Below, piece after piece: positions 46,736-59,213 of a stretch of 64,000 nt of DNA. Numbering within the stretch: position 1 is the first letter of the stretch; the number at the start of each line of letters is the position of its first letter. Below the pieces are notes generated by a model. That model saw nothing but the letters and a program-made list of their open reading frames with translations. It made no database searches and was not told the origin of the DNA. Origin of the DNA: Aristolochia californica. Taxonomy: Eukaryota > Streptophyta > Magnoliopsida > Piperales > Aristolochiaceae. The stretch is from NCBI GenBank assembly GCA_029961685.1, contig JARWKL010000005.1, positions 42,755,357-42,819,356 of the forward strand. The letters run 5' to 3'. A program made the position numbers and the translations under genes.

Positions 46736-48961
46736 GGAAGTATGAAAGTCTATTCTATTTTGTGCAAAAACAAGACCGGTGAGGCCACCCAAGTGTGCAG
46801 GGTCCCACCTGGTAGTCCATGCCTAAAATCTACATGACCATACAAAATGGGGTTTGGCCCACTTGGCCATTGAAGAATGAAGACATTGGTAAAAAGAGTT
46901 TGAAAGTCACAATCAGTTCAGTTTCCACCCACAACCTGGACCCATTTTTGAGTCCTTTTCCTTTCTTGGGGACATGGAGAATCTGACCATCCATGCAGAT
47001 AAATGGGTTTTATCTTCATGTCATGGCTAGCTTTGTCAGTCTAAATAGTCTGATAAAAACAAATTTCGTTTTCTTCAACTCTTTCTTGTTGAGTTGTTGA
47101 AGCATTAGATGGAGGAATTTTTTATTTTTTTTTAAATTCAGGTAAGAAGGCCTCCAAAGAGTTCTACTGTACAAGCTCATTCCTTGAGAATGGAATCTTC
47201 TCTGTGGCATTTAAAACAAAGGTAGAAAAGGGAAGAACTCCAAAGTTGCTCCAGAACCCAACATCTGAGTGTGCTGTGCATGCTCTCCAACCGCGATCTC
47301 CTTTTATGTCCTGCTCTCAGACACAACGAGCCAAAACAAAACAAACAAACAAACAAACAACATAAAAGAGATCCAAGACAGAGTGGAGACCCCTCAGAGG
47401 AGAAACTCCAACAGCTTTGGGATCCACACGCATGAGCTGCTTACATGAAGACATTACAACCTCTGCTGCTGCAATTCTTCTCAAGTCACCATCTATCCAT
47501 TCCCCCATATACTATAAATCGTTTATGCTCCAGATAAGTTATTTGTTCTTGTGGGAAGATGATCTGGAAAGAAGAACTGGGAGTAATGAGTGTCTGTTGA
47601 GTGGGGTTGGAGGAAAAGAAAAGCAGAAAATGGTTCAGATTAAATGGATAAAAGTTCTGTCACAGAATGTTGAGAACCTGTAGGATTCTCTTGGTTAAAG
47701 TGATTATAATACTCTTCTAGGGTTCATGGTGACATCATGCGGAGGAGGGAGTCACTGCATCTGATGGTTCCATCACCTTCATCAGCCAAAAAATGGAGGA
47801 AAATGTTCTATTTCTTTGGAGGAGAAAAGAAATCAAATTTCTGGATTAGGAAAGGTGAAGTATCATTTTGGTCAGCTGGGTTTATAATTATCACTACTTT
47901 GAAGGATGGATCTTTTAGAAAGAATACAGTTCCTTTTTTTATTGAAGGATATAGGAGTGAAGACGGGTTGGGTCAGAGGGTCAGATTTTGAAAACCCAAA
48001 CCCACACTGCATTCGGGTCGGGTTTCCCGAGAAACCATCGACATCTTTATCGGATGCCTCATCAGTGTCTCCCCCTACCGCCTCGGCCCACGTTAGCTTG
48101 ATCTTTCTATCTTTAGTTTTGATTAATCCAATCTCGTCCGTCCGTTTCCGCAGATGAAATAAGTGAAAGCCATTATAATTATATAATTATGGCAAACGCC
48201 ATTTTCTCGAGTCATGATGAGTGGCGTGTATGGAGGCGAGGCCCACCGGGGCCCACTAGACAGTGCACGTCAGTAGACGGATTCAAATTAGATTACTTTG
48301 TTGTCGGGGATTTCTCGATCATCATTATCGTTAACTCCAACTTATATATATGAAATTACATCATTAGTGCTTCAATTACGGAGAATTTAAAAAACCCGAA
48401 ATCGACAAAGATTTCGTAATTATAGTATTTGGGGGGACTGAAATCTGAATAAAAAGGAAAAAAGGGTATTTTCAGAGGAGATAAGTAAGGGCTCCCAAGG
48501 CGACATGAAGATGGGACGTTTTCGCCGAAACGTGGAGCTTTTATTTTCCTAGGAATCTCAGTGACGACTTACGAGTTACGAGCCGTATAGGGAGAGAGGA
48601 ATCGGCTTCTAGAACGAGCCGATCTAATAAATGGGGGGAAATTTGTCTTTTATTTAAAAGGAAAGAGAAAAAACAAAGAAAGCAAGACAAAAAGAAAAGA
48701 AAAGCGGGAAAATAGAAAAAAAAAAAAAAAAAGGAAAAGTAAAGGGAGGGCGTGATCGCTTTTGCCTTTTTCCTTGCAGGAATCTTTGAAAATCAGTCGC
48801 CTAGCAAGAAAGCTTTTTTAAAAAAATGAAAGAAAAGGAAAAAAGAGAGAAAAACACGGCCCCCCAGGGTTTTTCAGAGGTTTTTGCACTTCTCTCTCTC
48901 TCTCTCTCTGCTCTTCGTCTTTCTCCGTTTTCCCGTTGAAGTTAGCATCGTTGTTCCTAAC
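46736..48961. other. Intergenic and OCTOPUS-like promoter and leader
   Basis: No supported gene. The right part has long purine-rich and oligo-A stretches (48650-48860) and a (CT)n run near 48893-48909, typical of a plant 5' leader. The open frame on the minus strand at 47317-47508 is not assigned. Confidence 0.5.
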
Positions 48962-49006
48962 ATGCGCACCGGTTGTCATAGAGTGCTCACGGCGCGTCTC
49001 TCCTGA
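48962..49006 (+). CDS. Upstream ORF of the OCTOPUS-like gene (14 codons)
   Basis: ATG at 48962 opens a 14-codon frame (Met-Arg-Thr-Gly-Cys-His...) whose stop TGA is 49004-49006. The A of that stop is the first base of the main ATG (49006), giving a TGATG overlap. It will be in the mRNA if transcription starts before 48962, which the CT-rich leader upstream suggests. Such a short overlap could couple termination with reinitiation. Confidence 0.5.
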   Translation: MRTGCHRVLTARLS

Positions 49007-50847
49007 TGACGACTCTGGAGCCCTCTCGCTTCACTGCCTGCGACCGCCACCCAGATCAGCACTTCACCGGATTCTGCGCAGCCTGCCTGCGAGAGCGACT
49101 CTCTGGGCTCGATCAGTTGCAGGATACTCGTCGGAAAAGCACCTCCTCCACCACTAACCCGCTCAAGGCCATCTTCCGTGGGGGGGACCCTTGGAACAAG
49201 GCTTCCTCATCCGGCTCTTTCTTCCCCGAGCTCAGGCGATGTAAGTCGTTCTCTGGACCGAGAGCCGAGGCTTTTTCGGGCGTCTTTGAACCGCAGAGGA
49301 AATCCTGTGACGTTAGGGGTCGGAGTACTCTCTCCACTCTCTTCCACCAGGACGACGAGAACCGGACGGGGAAAGAGGTTTGGGGCGAAATCGAAGTAGA
49401 CACTCGCAAGGTAGGGTTTGCGAACATTCCGGAGCCGGAGATTCGGGTTTCGGAGCCGCTGGTGGTCGAGGAGTTTCACGAAATCCAGGAGGCTGTGGAG
49501 GAGATTGAGGAGGAAGGGGAAATCGAGGAAGAGGAAACGAAAACCATCAAGGATCACATTGATCTTGATTCCATGAGGAAGTCGGATAAGACGGACAAGG
49601 AGAAGAGAGATTTCAAGGAAATCGCCGGGAGCTTTTGGGTCGCGGCGTCCGTTTTCAGCAAGAAGTTGCAGAAGTGGCGGGGAAAGCAGAAGATAAAAAA
49701 GAGCCGGCACAAGTCGACGCCTGGGGAGAGCGAGAAGCCGACATTGTCTTCCCGGAGGTTCCGTGAGTCGCGGTACCGCGAGACGCAGTCCGAGGTCGCG
49801 GATTACGGGTACGGGCGACGGTCCTGTGACACGGATCCGAGATTCTCTCTCGACGCGGGGAGGATCTCCTTCGATGATGCCCGGTACTCGTTCGAAGAGC
49901 CGCGAGCTAGTTGGGACGGCTACTTGATCGGAGCTCGGGTGCCCCGGTTGCCGCCAATGGTCTCGGTGCTTGAGGATGCTCCTGTGCCAAGGTCCGATGC
50001 GCAGATCCCCGTCGAAGAAGCGAGAAATTCAATCAGTGAGGATGCAATGACACCCGGCGGCACGCTTCAGACTAGGGAGTACTACTCAGATTCCTCTTCC
50101 TCTAGTCGGCGGCGGAAGAACCTCGAACGCTCCAGCTCCGTTGGCAAGGTCGAGGAGATTGACGAAACAAAGTCGGTTTCCAATTCGAAGGTCTCCCCTG
50201 CCACCGTCGATTATGTCAATGGAAGCAAACTCTCGGGTCCCTCCATCGATCGAGAGTCTAAAGATTCTAATTCAAACTCGAACTCAAACTCGAACTCGCT
50301 TAGAGATGATTGCTGGGAAAGTTTTGATTCTGTATACCGGGACGCCACCGGGGTGCAGACGAAAAGCAAGAAATCGCGCAGGTGGAGTATGGCCTGGAGC
50401 ATTTGGGGATTAATTCACAGGCGAAATAAAGACGACGATGATGAAAGATCCTGCAGGGCAAGTGTCATCGATCGCTCATTCTCAGAATCATGGCCGGAGC
50501 TCCGGCGGGATGTTAATGGTGATCCAAGGGGAGGTTTTAACAGGAAAGTCTTTCGAAGTAACAGTAGTGTGAGTTCGAGGGGTTCCCATAACAATGGAGC
50601 TTCTGCCTTTGGGAGTACAAAGAAGAGTAGTGCAGAGACTAATGGGCACAGTAAGAAGAAGAGAGAAGCGTTTGTGCTGGAGAGGAACCGCAGTGCAAGG
50701 TATTCTCCCAGCCATTTTGATAATGGACTCTTGAGGTTTTACTTGACTCCTTTGAGGAGTAGCAGGAGGAATGCCATTGGGGTTTCTGGGAAGAGTAGGT
50801 CAAAGAGCTCTCATTCTTTTGCCCGGAGTGTGCTTCGTTTATCCTGA
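49006..50847 (+). CDS. OCTOPUS-family protein (DUF740), plasma-membrane-associated polarity factor
   Basis: Single exon, 613 aa. OCTOPUS (OPS) and OPS-LIKE proteins are polar plasma-membrane proteins that promote protophloem differentiation in Arabidopsis. The conserved N-terminal Cys/His motif is FTACDRHPDQHFTGFCAACLRERL split as C12, H15, C24 and C27. Other family segments are RRCKSFSG, FWVAASVFSKKLQKWRGK (about 206-223), the Arg-rich SRRWSMAWSIWGLIHRR (about 455-471), SFSESWPELRR (about 487-497), VLERNRSARYSPSHFDNGLLRFYLTPLR and a basic C-terminus. Between them the chain is Ser/Glu-rich and probably disordered, with an acidic run (about 155-180) and an Asn-Ser dipeptide repeat (about 418-428). 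No transmembrane helix; membrane association would be peripheral or by lipidation. The exact paralogue is not resolved. Confidence 0.93.
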   Translation: MTTLEPSRFTACDRHPDQHFTGFCAACLRERLSGLDQLQDTRRKSTSSTTNPLKAIFRGGDPWNKASSSGSFFPELRRCKSFSGPRAEAFSGVFEPQRKSCDVRGRSTLSTLFHQDDENRTGKEVWGEIEVDTRKVGFANIPEPEIRVSEPLVVEEFHEIQEAVEEIEEEGEIEEEETKTIKDHIDLDSMRKSDKTDKEKRDFKEIAGSFWVAASVFSKKLQKWRGKQKIKKSRHKSTPGESEKPTLSSRRFRESRYRETQSEVADYGYGRRSCDTDPRFSLDAGRISFDDARYSFEEPRASWDGYLIGARVPRLPPMVSVLEDAPVPRSDAQIPVEEARNSISEDAMTPGGTLQTREYYSDSSSSSRRRKNLERSSSVGKVEEIDETKSVSNSKVSPATVDYVNGSKLSGPSIDRESKDSNSNSNSNSNSLRDDCWESFDSVYRDATGVQTKSKKSRRWSMAWSIWGLIHRRNKDDDDERSCRASVIDRSFSESWPELRRDVNGDPRGGFNRKVFRSNSSVSSRGSHNNGASAFGSTKKSSAETNGHSKKKREAFVLERNRSARYSPSHFDNGLLRFYLTPLRSSRRNAIGVSGKSRSKSSHSFARSVLRLS

Positions 50848-52771
50848 ACCGAGGACCGCACCAGGTGCTTTTTACCTTTGGAGTTCTGATTCTCTGTTCT
50901 TTGCGCAAAACGCATCTATTTCTCTTTTGTATGCTTCTTCCTTGTGGTGGATTGTTCATTTTATAAATGATAAGCTTATTGGATGCTCCCTTTCTTATCT
51001 ATGTTTCCGAAACTCTCTTGAAATGGTGGATTCGCTTGATTCTTCTCGTGCAGCAACCAGTTTGTTCTGCCTGAATCTATCTTCCTCTCTCTCTCATTCT
51101 GGGAACTTGAAAATGGCTAGGTATGGGTATTTTGTGTCAACTGTGAAAAAATTCATGAAGGTAGGTTGCTACAGCTGCCATGAATGGACTCTGTTCGTGA
51201 AGAATTATTACATGTTCATGTTTGTCATGATCTTGGGTTACGTGATCTCATTTGCAAGTAGATAAATAAAACTCTCCCTCTTATGGATTTCTGTGTGGAT
51301 TTTCATAATGAATACTCTTAAATTTTTTTTGTTACATACACCCATCAATGAAATGCATCCTGCTGCATCCTGCCATTGCAAGGCATTAACCGAAGCTCTG
51401 GTTAGGTATTAGACCTCACTAGCTCCTTGAGAGCATGCTTTTTCCCAACCCACTTTGATGTTTGCTTGGAGCTCCATCCAACCAGCTAAACTTATAGTGC
51501 TCACAACTACGAGTAACATAATTTATTGGTGTTCATCAGAAGATGCTTGATGCATAAGACTTGCACAGTGAACATACTTGAGAGATTTTGTAAAGAAAAT
51601 AAACAAGTTCTTACTTATTTCCAATTTTTTATCCAAGAAAGCCTCCAATTCCATTACATTCACTGACAAAATCAAATGTTCTCCTTGTTTAACACAGATC
51701 ATAAGAAGATAGCCAAGAAAGGGTTGGATTTTCTGATCAAGTACGGTTTTAAGCTTCATTTTAACATGCACAGAAGGTACATAAAACCAGAAGTAGAGTG
51801 AAACTTGTTGATCTGAGATGGTTATCCAGGACTTCTCTTGAAAATTGAACTGAATGGAATGAAACTATTGATGTAAGATGGCTTTGAAAGCCTTCTCTAC
51901 AAATTTCAACTAGCAAATGGTGCAATGGAGGATTCGTGCAGGTACAAATATTGGGAACTATTGTAGCGAATGAGGATCAAAAAGACAGTTTTACTGAGCC
52001 ATCTGAAGATGATAAACAATGCAAATGGTGAACCATTCATGAAAGGAACACATCAGTTTGATACGTTTCTTTAGATTGAAATCTTAGTTCAATCTTCAAG
52101 GCTTTGCAGTATCAGATACCAAATTGACAAGTTCCCCACACTAGGAGATAATCGTGAAACAAATACCAAATGGGGATTACTGCCATATTTTTATTATTTT
52201 TCAACAACAGTCTACAGCTAATTTCATTACAACCATTATAACTATAGATGCATAAATGAAAGAAATCACCAAGTATAACAGGAAAAATTTCTTTCAGGAA
52301 GCAAAGGCAGGAGTGGTAGCAACCAAATCTTTAAGGATTTAATAGTATAAGAACTGTATCCCAGTAGAGAGTTTGTGTACTAGCTCAGAAAATCAGGCCT
52401 TCCATGCACATCTTCTTTCAGACCTTGTCAGTTCAGCTAGACTCTAGGTCACATTACAACAACACAGAAACACAGCTTGTTGAGGTTTAGCTTCTGTTGT
52501 TTGATGAAATCTTAGACTCACTTCGACCTGCATGTTCTCACATGATTACTATGCAGGACTTCTTTGAAGACGATCAGTTGCACTACATCTTGGTTATAAA
52601 ATAAACAGTTTTCAATTCGTAACACTGGAAAAATAAATTCAAAATAGGAAATTCTATCCAATTCCACTGCAAGCATGTTGACTGAGAAAAAATTAGATTG
52701 AAACCACAATGGATACAATATAACCCATGCCTTTGAGGTATTAGTGACAATGAAAAACTTGGGAGTCAAGC
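50848..52771. other. Intergenic between OCTOPUS-like and mS34-like loci
   Basis: It starts with the OCTOPUS-like 3' UTR. No supported gene; open frames at 50771-51265 (+) and 51523-51771 (-) lack family features and exon boundaries. Moderately AT-rich. Confidence 0.5.
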
Positions 52772-54398
52772 TTATCTCTTCTGGCTTTGGAAGGGCTTCA
52801 GTCTTTTCTCCAGAATATACCTCCAGCAGCTTTTGTCAGCACCACTTATCTTTTTAGGAGCATCTGCTGGTAGTAAACCTGCAAGCAATGCTTATAAATT
52901 ATTTGAGGTTTTGTTAACAAAAAAGGAGCCAAAAATCATTTTATCTAAAGATGATAATAATCTGCAAGAACTATGAGTACTTACACAGTAACTACTCTGT
53001 ATCCAAACCAACCTCACATTATAGAGACTATACCCCTATTTTTTTTTTTTCTTGATTCTTTCCAGTTCATGCTTTTCATCTAGCCTCTATTCCTATAATC
53101 TTCAAAATTACCTTTACAAAGTGCACTAGGTGGTAACAGAAAAGCCTCAACCAATCCAACAAGAATAAGACGTCACAACAACAATAATGATGTAAAAATA
53201 ATTGACATCCAACAAGCACCAATCCAATTACTTCAATAAAACTTTTTTTCTTTCTTCTCTTTTTTTTTTTTTTTCTTTTCTTTCGTAAGTGGTAGCACAT
53301 ATCCCCCAACAATACAATCCAGATGCTTCCAGAATCATGGAGAAAGGAAGAAGGTAGTAAAACACTTCCAATCCCTTACCAGACAACTATCTTTTTTGTT
53401 GAAACTCTTCATCCCAACCTCCTTACTGGCAACAACCTTTTTACTGAAATGCTTTCAGGTCTCCTCATCGTTAAGAAGATTCAAGGTGCATCCTGATATT
53501 GATCTCTCTCCTCAACAATGGAGTCTGAGCGAAACAACTCAAAAGATAAATGACTTCTGCAGGCCTCCTAAAAGTAAGTGTGGCACACCACTGGAAAAGG
53601 AAATCAGTTAGTTGATTCATCAACTGAGAAATCAACTCAATTTGTTATCCCACCAGATTAGTTTTGGTTCTCCTATCCTGCCCATCCTTTTTTCCCTTGT
53701 CATTTCATTCTTAAGGATCATCCCTTAACTACTGTATAATTTTGGTAAGGCATAAGCTGCTTAGCTGGCTGTAAATATCTGGAATTTGATCAATTCCTTT
53801 ACAAAAGATTATCCAGCAAACTTCAGCATAACATGGTCAAGCTACTAAGAAAGACAAATTCCACAAAACTATTAACACATGCTAGGCAAGTATAAATTTT
53901 TCTCTAACTCCAAAATATAATATAACAATGTAGTGTCATGGGATTTGACCACATAAGACCTTCAGTGGGAAACCAAAATGCGTCTAGCAAGCCTTTGGTA
54001 GCTGGTAGACTTATATCAAAAGGTAAAACACACCCCAAGGCCAAAAATTCACTATATTTGAGTACAATCCCTCAGGCCTTACCATGTCAACCATCCTGTT
54101 GAAATAACGTATAAACATTCAATAAACAAATTGCAATCACCACAAGCCCAGGGCCAATGATGATAACAAAAACAATTAAAGAGTTTTCCAACTAAGAAAC
54201 AAGACAAATGAAGAAAACTTGCACAGATTGATTTTTGTGATCTCATAGCAGACTCCTTTGCAGTGAGTCTTTGCCAGCTTATATCCAATTCCCCAGTTTG
54301 GTAAAAACTTTGCTACTTTGAAGAGGTTCTTTTTCTTTCTGTGCTTTGACTTTTTGAGGGTTACAGCAGTAGAAGTTGAAGGTTGTGGGACAGAAGCA
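52772..54398 (-). pseudogene. Mitochondrial small-subunit ribosomal protein mS34-like, disabled
   Basis: Three minus-strand exon-like blocks resemble plant mS34. Block 1, 54398-54218, follows a TTTCAG acceptor and reads KKKNLFKVAKFLPNWGIGYK and CYEITKINLCK. Block 2, from 54095, follows CAACAG and reads D-G-stop-H-G-K-A-stop-G-I-V; both stops are TGA (54089-54087, 54074-54072). Block 3, 52878-52772, follows TTGCAG and reads LLPADAPKKISGADKSCWRYI to a normal stop. In intact homologues these blocks are contiguous. The donors after blocks 1 and 2 are also degraded (AAG|TTTT; ATAG|TGAA). The stops fit C-to-T or G-to-A changes of CGA and TGG codons. The first exon was not found with confidence; the matching promoter may lie near 56800-57000. 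An expressed variant skipping block 2 cannot be excluded. Confidence 0.75.
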
Positions 54399-57300
54399 CT
54401 GAAATTTCTGACAATATTAAAGAATATTGGAGGAAGCTACCAATACATCACTATGTTGCACTTCTGATAAGCAAAAACTGCCATCTAAGAGGTTGGGGAT
54501 GGATGAGGATGCACAATGAGCAATGAAAAAAGCAAATGCAAAAAACAAACAATTTACTATTCTCTTTAAAGGACAAGAAAGAGAGACAGAGAGATAGATT
54601 GGAATCAGTTTCCCATTATTGTGAAGGATTCTTGTTCCATTGTCCTCATAGTTTTCTCTTTGAGAGAGAGAAAGAGATAAAATAACAGAAGAAACATAAG
54701 CTTGCAGACAAGTTGAACGATTAATAAGGCAGAACATTCTATACGCATCCATGAGAAGATTGAAGAAAAGCAACCTTTTCCATCAGGACCAAGCAATGGT
54801 GCCTGTCCAATGGACAGGTGATGAAATGATATATATAAAGTATTTTTTAAATAAAATGTAATTCAACAATGTTTACTTAGCATGTCAATAACGGTAAAAA
54901 AACTATTTGAAGTGTTTTTAAATTTTATAACTTACAAATAACACCCAAAAACAACTGTTCTACACCACTTCTGCAAATAGGTCTATTACATTTGTCATCC
55001 TCTCCACTTGTGTGAAATAAACTCAAACCAATTCTTTTTCTACTACAGAAGGTGATTCATTGGAGTAATAGTCCCTTCATTCTAAACCCTTCACAGGTCC
55101 TTTATTTCACACTTGTCTGGAAATTGATAAAGAATAAATACCAAAGCATAAAACTTAGAAACACGTAAGAACATTGAAAAACAAAAGATGGAAATACTCA
55201 CTGAAGATCACAGAAAAAATTTATTGGCAATTTTAGTCCAAGAACTCTTCATTTAAAAAAAAAAAAAGAGCTGCTGTTTGAAGGATAATAACATAAGCAA
55301 TGTAGAAATACATGTTATGTCTTTGAACAAACAGGTCTTGAACAAATATAATGAAAATAATGCCAAGAGCTAAAAGGCTTAATAATGTAGTTTAATTTCT
55401 GTAATAGTAGATCAGAACAAAAAAGTAACAGTCTACCACTGCCAAAAATTCAACACTGAAATAGTTCGGTACACGTTAGGAAATCCAACACTCATAAATA
55501 AAATAATGCCAAGAGCTAAAAAAAGCTTGATAATGTAATAGGAGATCAGAAAAATTAAGTAATAGTCCACTGTTGCCAAAAGCACAAAAATGAAACGTAG
55601 AAAATCCAATACTGATTGCTGACTCCCCATGAAAATTTGGGTATATGTTGGATGAAATCATCTCCATCACCTCATGTTGTCACCCTCATGGAAAAACTCT
55701 CTGGCCAGAAAATTGCTAGGAGATCGGTTCTCCTTACAGTCCCAATCCAGTATTGGCCAATATCTACCAAGCAGAATTTCAAATCATAACTGATATTAGT
55801 GATAAATAGTTCACAGTAATAATTAAAGACAAAACAGTACCTACAGACAAACAAAAAGGAAAGATCTGTGGCAAAACCCACTTCGGTGCTATTAAAGAAA
55901 ATCAAATCCAGAACAGCAAACAAAGATAAACATTGTTTAGAATTTAATAAACTAAGAAATTGCTTTAGAATTACAGTTTCATCATTGTCCTCATAACTCA
56001 TATTTTTTATTACATTTTCAACAAAACATAAGCAAAATAAGTACGTTCCTAAATGGCAAATCTATGATGAGCATCCTTTTTCTATCAGGGATCCTGGCAT
56101 AAAGTAAAATGATCTAACCATGAAGTGCTAACCTGTGATAAAAACAATCGGTTAGTTCAAGGTTTCAGAGGTCCCCCATCTTTACTGAGATATAGGAAGG
56201 GAGGAACAACGATAATTTCAAAATATTGTTTTCCATATGTTATGAAAACTACGGATTCAGATTTCTTTCATCAAACCACGTACACATTCTAAACGTATAT
56301 CTTAATATACTCTATCGAGAAAGAAACATCAAAGTAACTTAAAAAGGGACGCAAATCAAAACGATATGCGTACAAAATGACGGCTTTAACCACCATTATA
56401 CAAAACGGAGCGACTCTCTTCACAAGAACAGAGCACTTCAAGTAAAACAACCAAACCCAGTCAATAAAAAACAAAACCCATCTTCATTGATATACCCATG
56501 TTTGAACTAGACTTCCTTAGCGTCCAATCAAACTTCAGGAATTCAGAGTCTGAGACTCACTGCGGAGAAAAAGAGGTGTATATATAAGACGAAGAGTTTA
56601 AGCTACAAGGGAGGTACAATGGACGTCCCAGTTGTAAAAATACAGATGAACAGTTTGAGAAAAGATAATAAATAAAAGGAATAGGATTGGAAATGAGGAA
56701 TCCCGTGGCAGAGAGTAACAACAAATTAACGCAGAGAGGAAGAGAAGAAACCTACCGACGGGAGCCTTCAGAGACGGGTCGCAGAGAGGATGCGCAGAGC
56801 TGAGCGATATCGTCTGGGAAAAAGCGTGGAGATGGTCGACTGATAAATTTTTCATGCAGTAGGAGAATGAACGCCACAAAAATCTATTTACAGAAGAATT
56901 TACGTGAATGGGGACGAAACAGTACTCACTCCACCGGTGTGTCATCAAACCAGGACACATCCGACCTACTGAACGGTGTTGAACTGGATCTGCCCCTTCC
57001 TAGGCTCAATCTGACATCTCTTGCATAAAAGTGGAGGGGTCTCCTCTCTGAAGTGCAGAGGAAAGGACACAGAGCCCCTTCCCCCTCCCTCCCCCCACCC
57101 CCCTCTCTGGTGAGGGAAAGAGTCTGCTCTTCCCCAGTTGGCAAGGGAGGGGACCCCTCCCTTTCACTATGCGTAGGTTCTACAAGGTGGGGAAGAAGGC
57201 AAGAGCCCCTCCCCTACTGCCAAACCAAAAAGGGAGGGAGTTCTTTACCGTTTTCTATAGATAAGAGGAGTGTTGGCTTTCCTCGTTGCAATGGGGAGCT

Positions 57301-57679
57301 CCATATGGAAGCAAGAAGAGTTGTGGCTCCTCTCTGCCTCTAGAAAGAAAGGAGAGGAAGCGAAGCTCCCCTCCAGGTCTCTTTAATTGAGATGTCCCAA
57401 AGAGGGGAGGCAAATGACATAAGATGACATCAAGATCAGTTCAATAAAACCAATTGCATCTTGGTTCGATTTATTATAACATTGTTCCTCAATCAAAATT
57501 GTAGAGATGATGAGTTTTGTTTTCTATAGTTGCTAGAGAATGTGGGATTGTGGAGTCATGGGTTAACCCCCTTCACTAAGACTATTTTATCTATTATGAT
57601 CGAAGTTATTAAATCGATATACCTAACAAGAGTAGGCATCAGTTGGGTTAAATAGGGAATCCGATCTCCAAATTGAACA
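54399..57679. other. Intergenic / remains of the mS34-like locus 5' part
   Basis: No coding exon supported. 56600-57000 on the minus strand looks like a leader and promoter (GC-richer, donor-like CG|GTAGGT near 56757) and could be the first exon of the mS34-like gene, but the phase to block 1 does not fit. 57030-57370 is a GC/CT-rich patch without a domain. Confidence 0.4.
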
Positions 57680-57688
57680 CCCCCCCCC

Positions 57689-57719
<31 letters not shown>

Positions 57720-57724
57720 ACACA
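57680..57724. repeat. (C)26 followed by (AC)n
   Basis: 26 consecutive C (57680-57705) pass directly into an AC dinucleotide run to 57724. Length may be unreliable in an assembly. Confidence 0.9.
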
Positions 57725-57849
57725 TAACCCTTGTTTTTGTGGTTCGTAGACCTTAGATATGAGTATTGCACGAGAATTTGGATCCAAGACCCATCCCATA
57801 ATGATTAACTAAATTAAGACTTCCCAACTAATAAACTCTATGGGGGGCT

Positions 57850-59213
57850 GTTAGTGCCTAGCGTAAATTTCACTTATGCTGGGTAAAATATGATAAAAGC
57901 CGTTAGTGCCTATCGTAAGTGCAGGGGAAAGTAAATTACAAATGTATTTCGCTTTACCCTGTTTTAGGTATAATGGGAGGGAAATTAAATTCAGAGGGGT
58001 CGAGCTTTGAATACACTTTCCCTCCCTTGATTACATCGGGCTCGGGCTGTCGAGAGGACTTCGTCGAAAGAGGGTTTAAGAGAGAAAAATATTTCTCTCT
58101 CGCTCGCAACCAATCTTCGACGATTTTAATCGCCCTCTATGCAACATGTCTTTGGCGCTCGACTCCCTTTCTCTCGCTGTCCCCAGCACCGACGACCTTC
58201 AACGACTTCTCTCCCCTCTCTACAATCTCTCCGGCTCCTCTCTCTATGGCGACATTCGGCGATTTCACTTGCCCCCTTTACGACCTCTCCCTGGCACTCG
58301 ACTCTTTTCCTCTCACCGTCCCCTGCACCAACGACTTCTCTCCCCTCTCTGTAGCCTCCGTTATTCGTTCCACTGGCTGATTTAGGAAGACGAGCTACAG
58401 TAACTCGATGTAACACACGCCATAATTACTATTATTAAATTTTCCTTTTAAATAACCATTGTTATTATTTATGTTATGTTTTTTTATAATATCGTTTTTC
58501 TGTTTTGATTTTATATTCATATTTTGGACTTTTTCATTATGAAATACTTAATATTTAATTACTTCCCAAATTTATTTTAAATTATAAAGTATAATTAAAA
58601 CTAATTATTTTATTTTATTTTCTTTCATTCTTTTTAAAATAATTTTAGCTTTGTTTAATGTTTGGGTCAAGTGGAGTTTCTAAACACTCAACCTAACCTC
58701 GAGTCATATTTTTAAGAACTCAACTCTACCCCGAACTCTTAACCTTAAACCCCAACTTCTAATTTGACAAAAAAAAAAAGGCTAAAAAATGGACCTAGAT
58801 CCACCTTGTTTTCCCATCCTAATTTGACAAATATTTTTTGTGTTGTATTTTTGTATCTACAATTGTAATTTTTTTATACTAAATAGGTGATTGAGTTATA
58901 TTTGTATTATTTTTATATTTATTTTTATTATTTTTTTATTATTATGATGTTTGTGTAGTACGATGTTTGTATAATTATTTTATATTTAGATATTACAAAA
59001 TTACAATTTGATTGCGATTTTAATAATATAAAAGTATGTATTTGTTTAATTGTTATATTTAATATATTTTATTTGTTAATTAATATTAATTCAATTTTCT
59101 GAAAGTCAGATATATCAAAATATTTTATTTAATAAATAATCTATCTGCACTTTACACCACACTTTCCATTGTGAACACTAACACAAATAAGTATTGTACA
59201 CTGCGCACACTAA
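57850..59213. mobile_element. Family B-like non-autonomous element
   Basis: The left end is GTTAGTGCCTAGCGTAAAT with a second GTTAGTGCCTATCGTAAG 53 bp later. The right end in reverse complement reads TTAGTGTGCGCAGTGTAC and GTGTTAGTGTTCAC. Between them are a CT/GC-rich block (58000-58390, repeating CTCTC...CGAC motifs) and about 750 bp of very AT-rich DNA. The layout copies that of 18529-19852. The open frames over 57919-58416 on both strands are low complexity. The relation to family B rests on end motifs and layout only. Confidence 0.4.

Noticed and set aside
47317..47508. Minus-strand 63-codon frame (MGEWIDGDLRRIAAAEVV)
   Set aside because: Protein-like composition at first sight, but no domain, no signal peptide and no splice context; not distinguishable from chance.
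53396..53611. Plus-strand frame with acceptor- and donor-like ends (FKVHPDIDLSPQQWSLSETT)
   Set aside because: Looks exon-like (TTTCAG before, AAAA|GTAAGT after), but no neighbouring plus-strand exons were found and it lies in an intron of the minus-strand mS34-like locus. No family recognised. RNA-seq could revive it.
57919..58416. Overlapping open frames on both strands in the 58 kb CT-rich block
   Set aside because: Ser/Leu/Pro-rich repeats of CTCTC and CGAC motifs inside a probable non-autonomous element; multi-frame openness is compositional.
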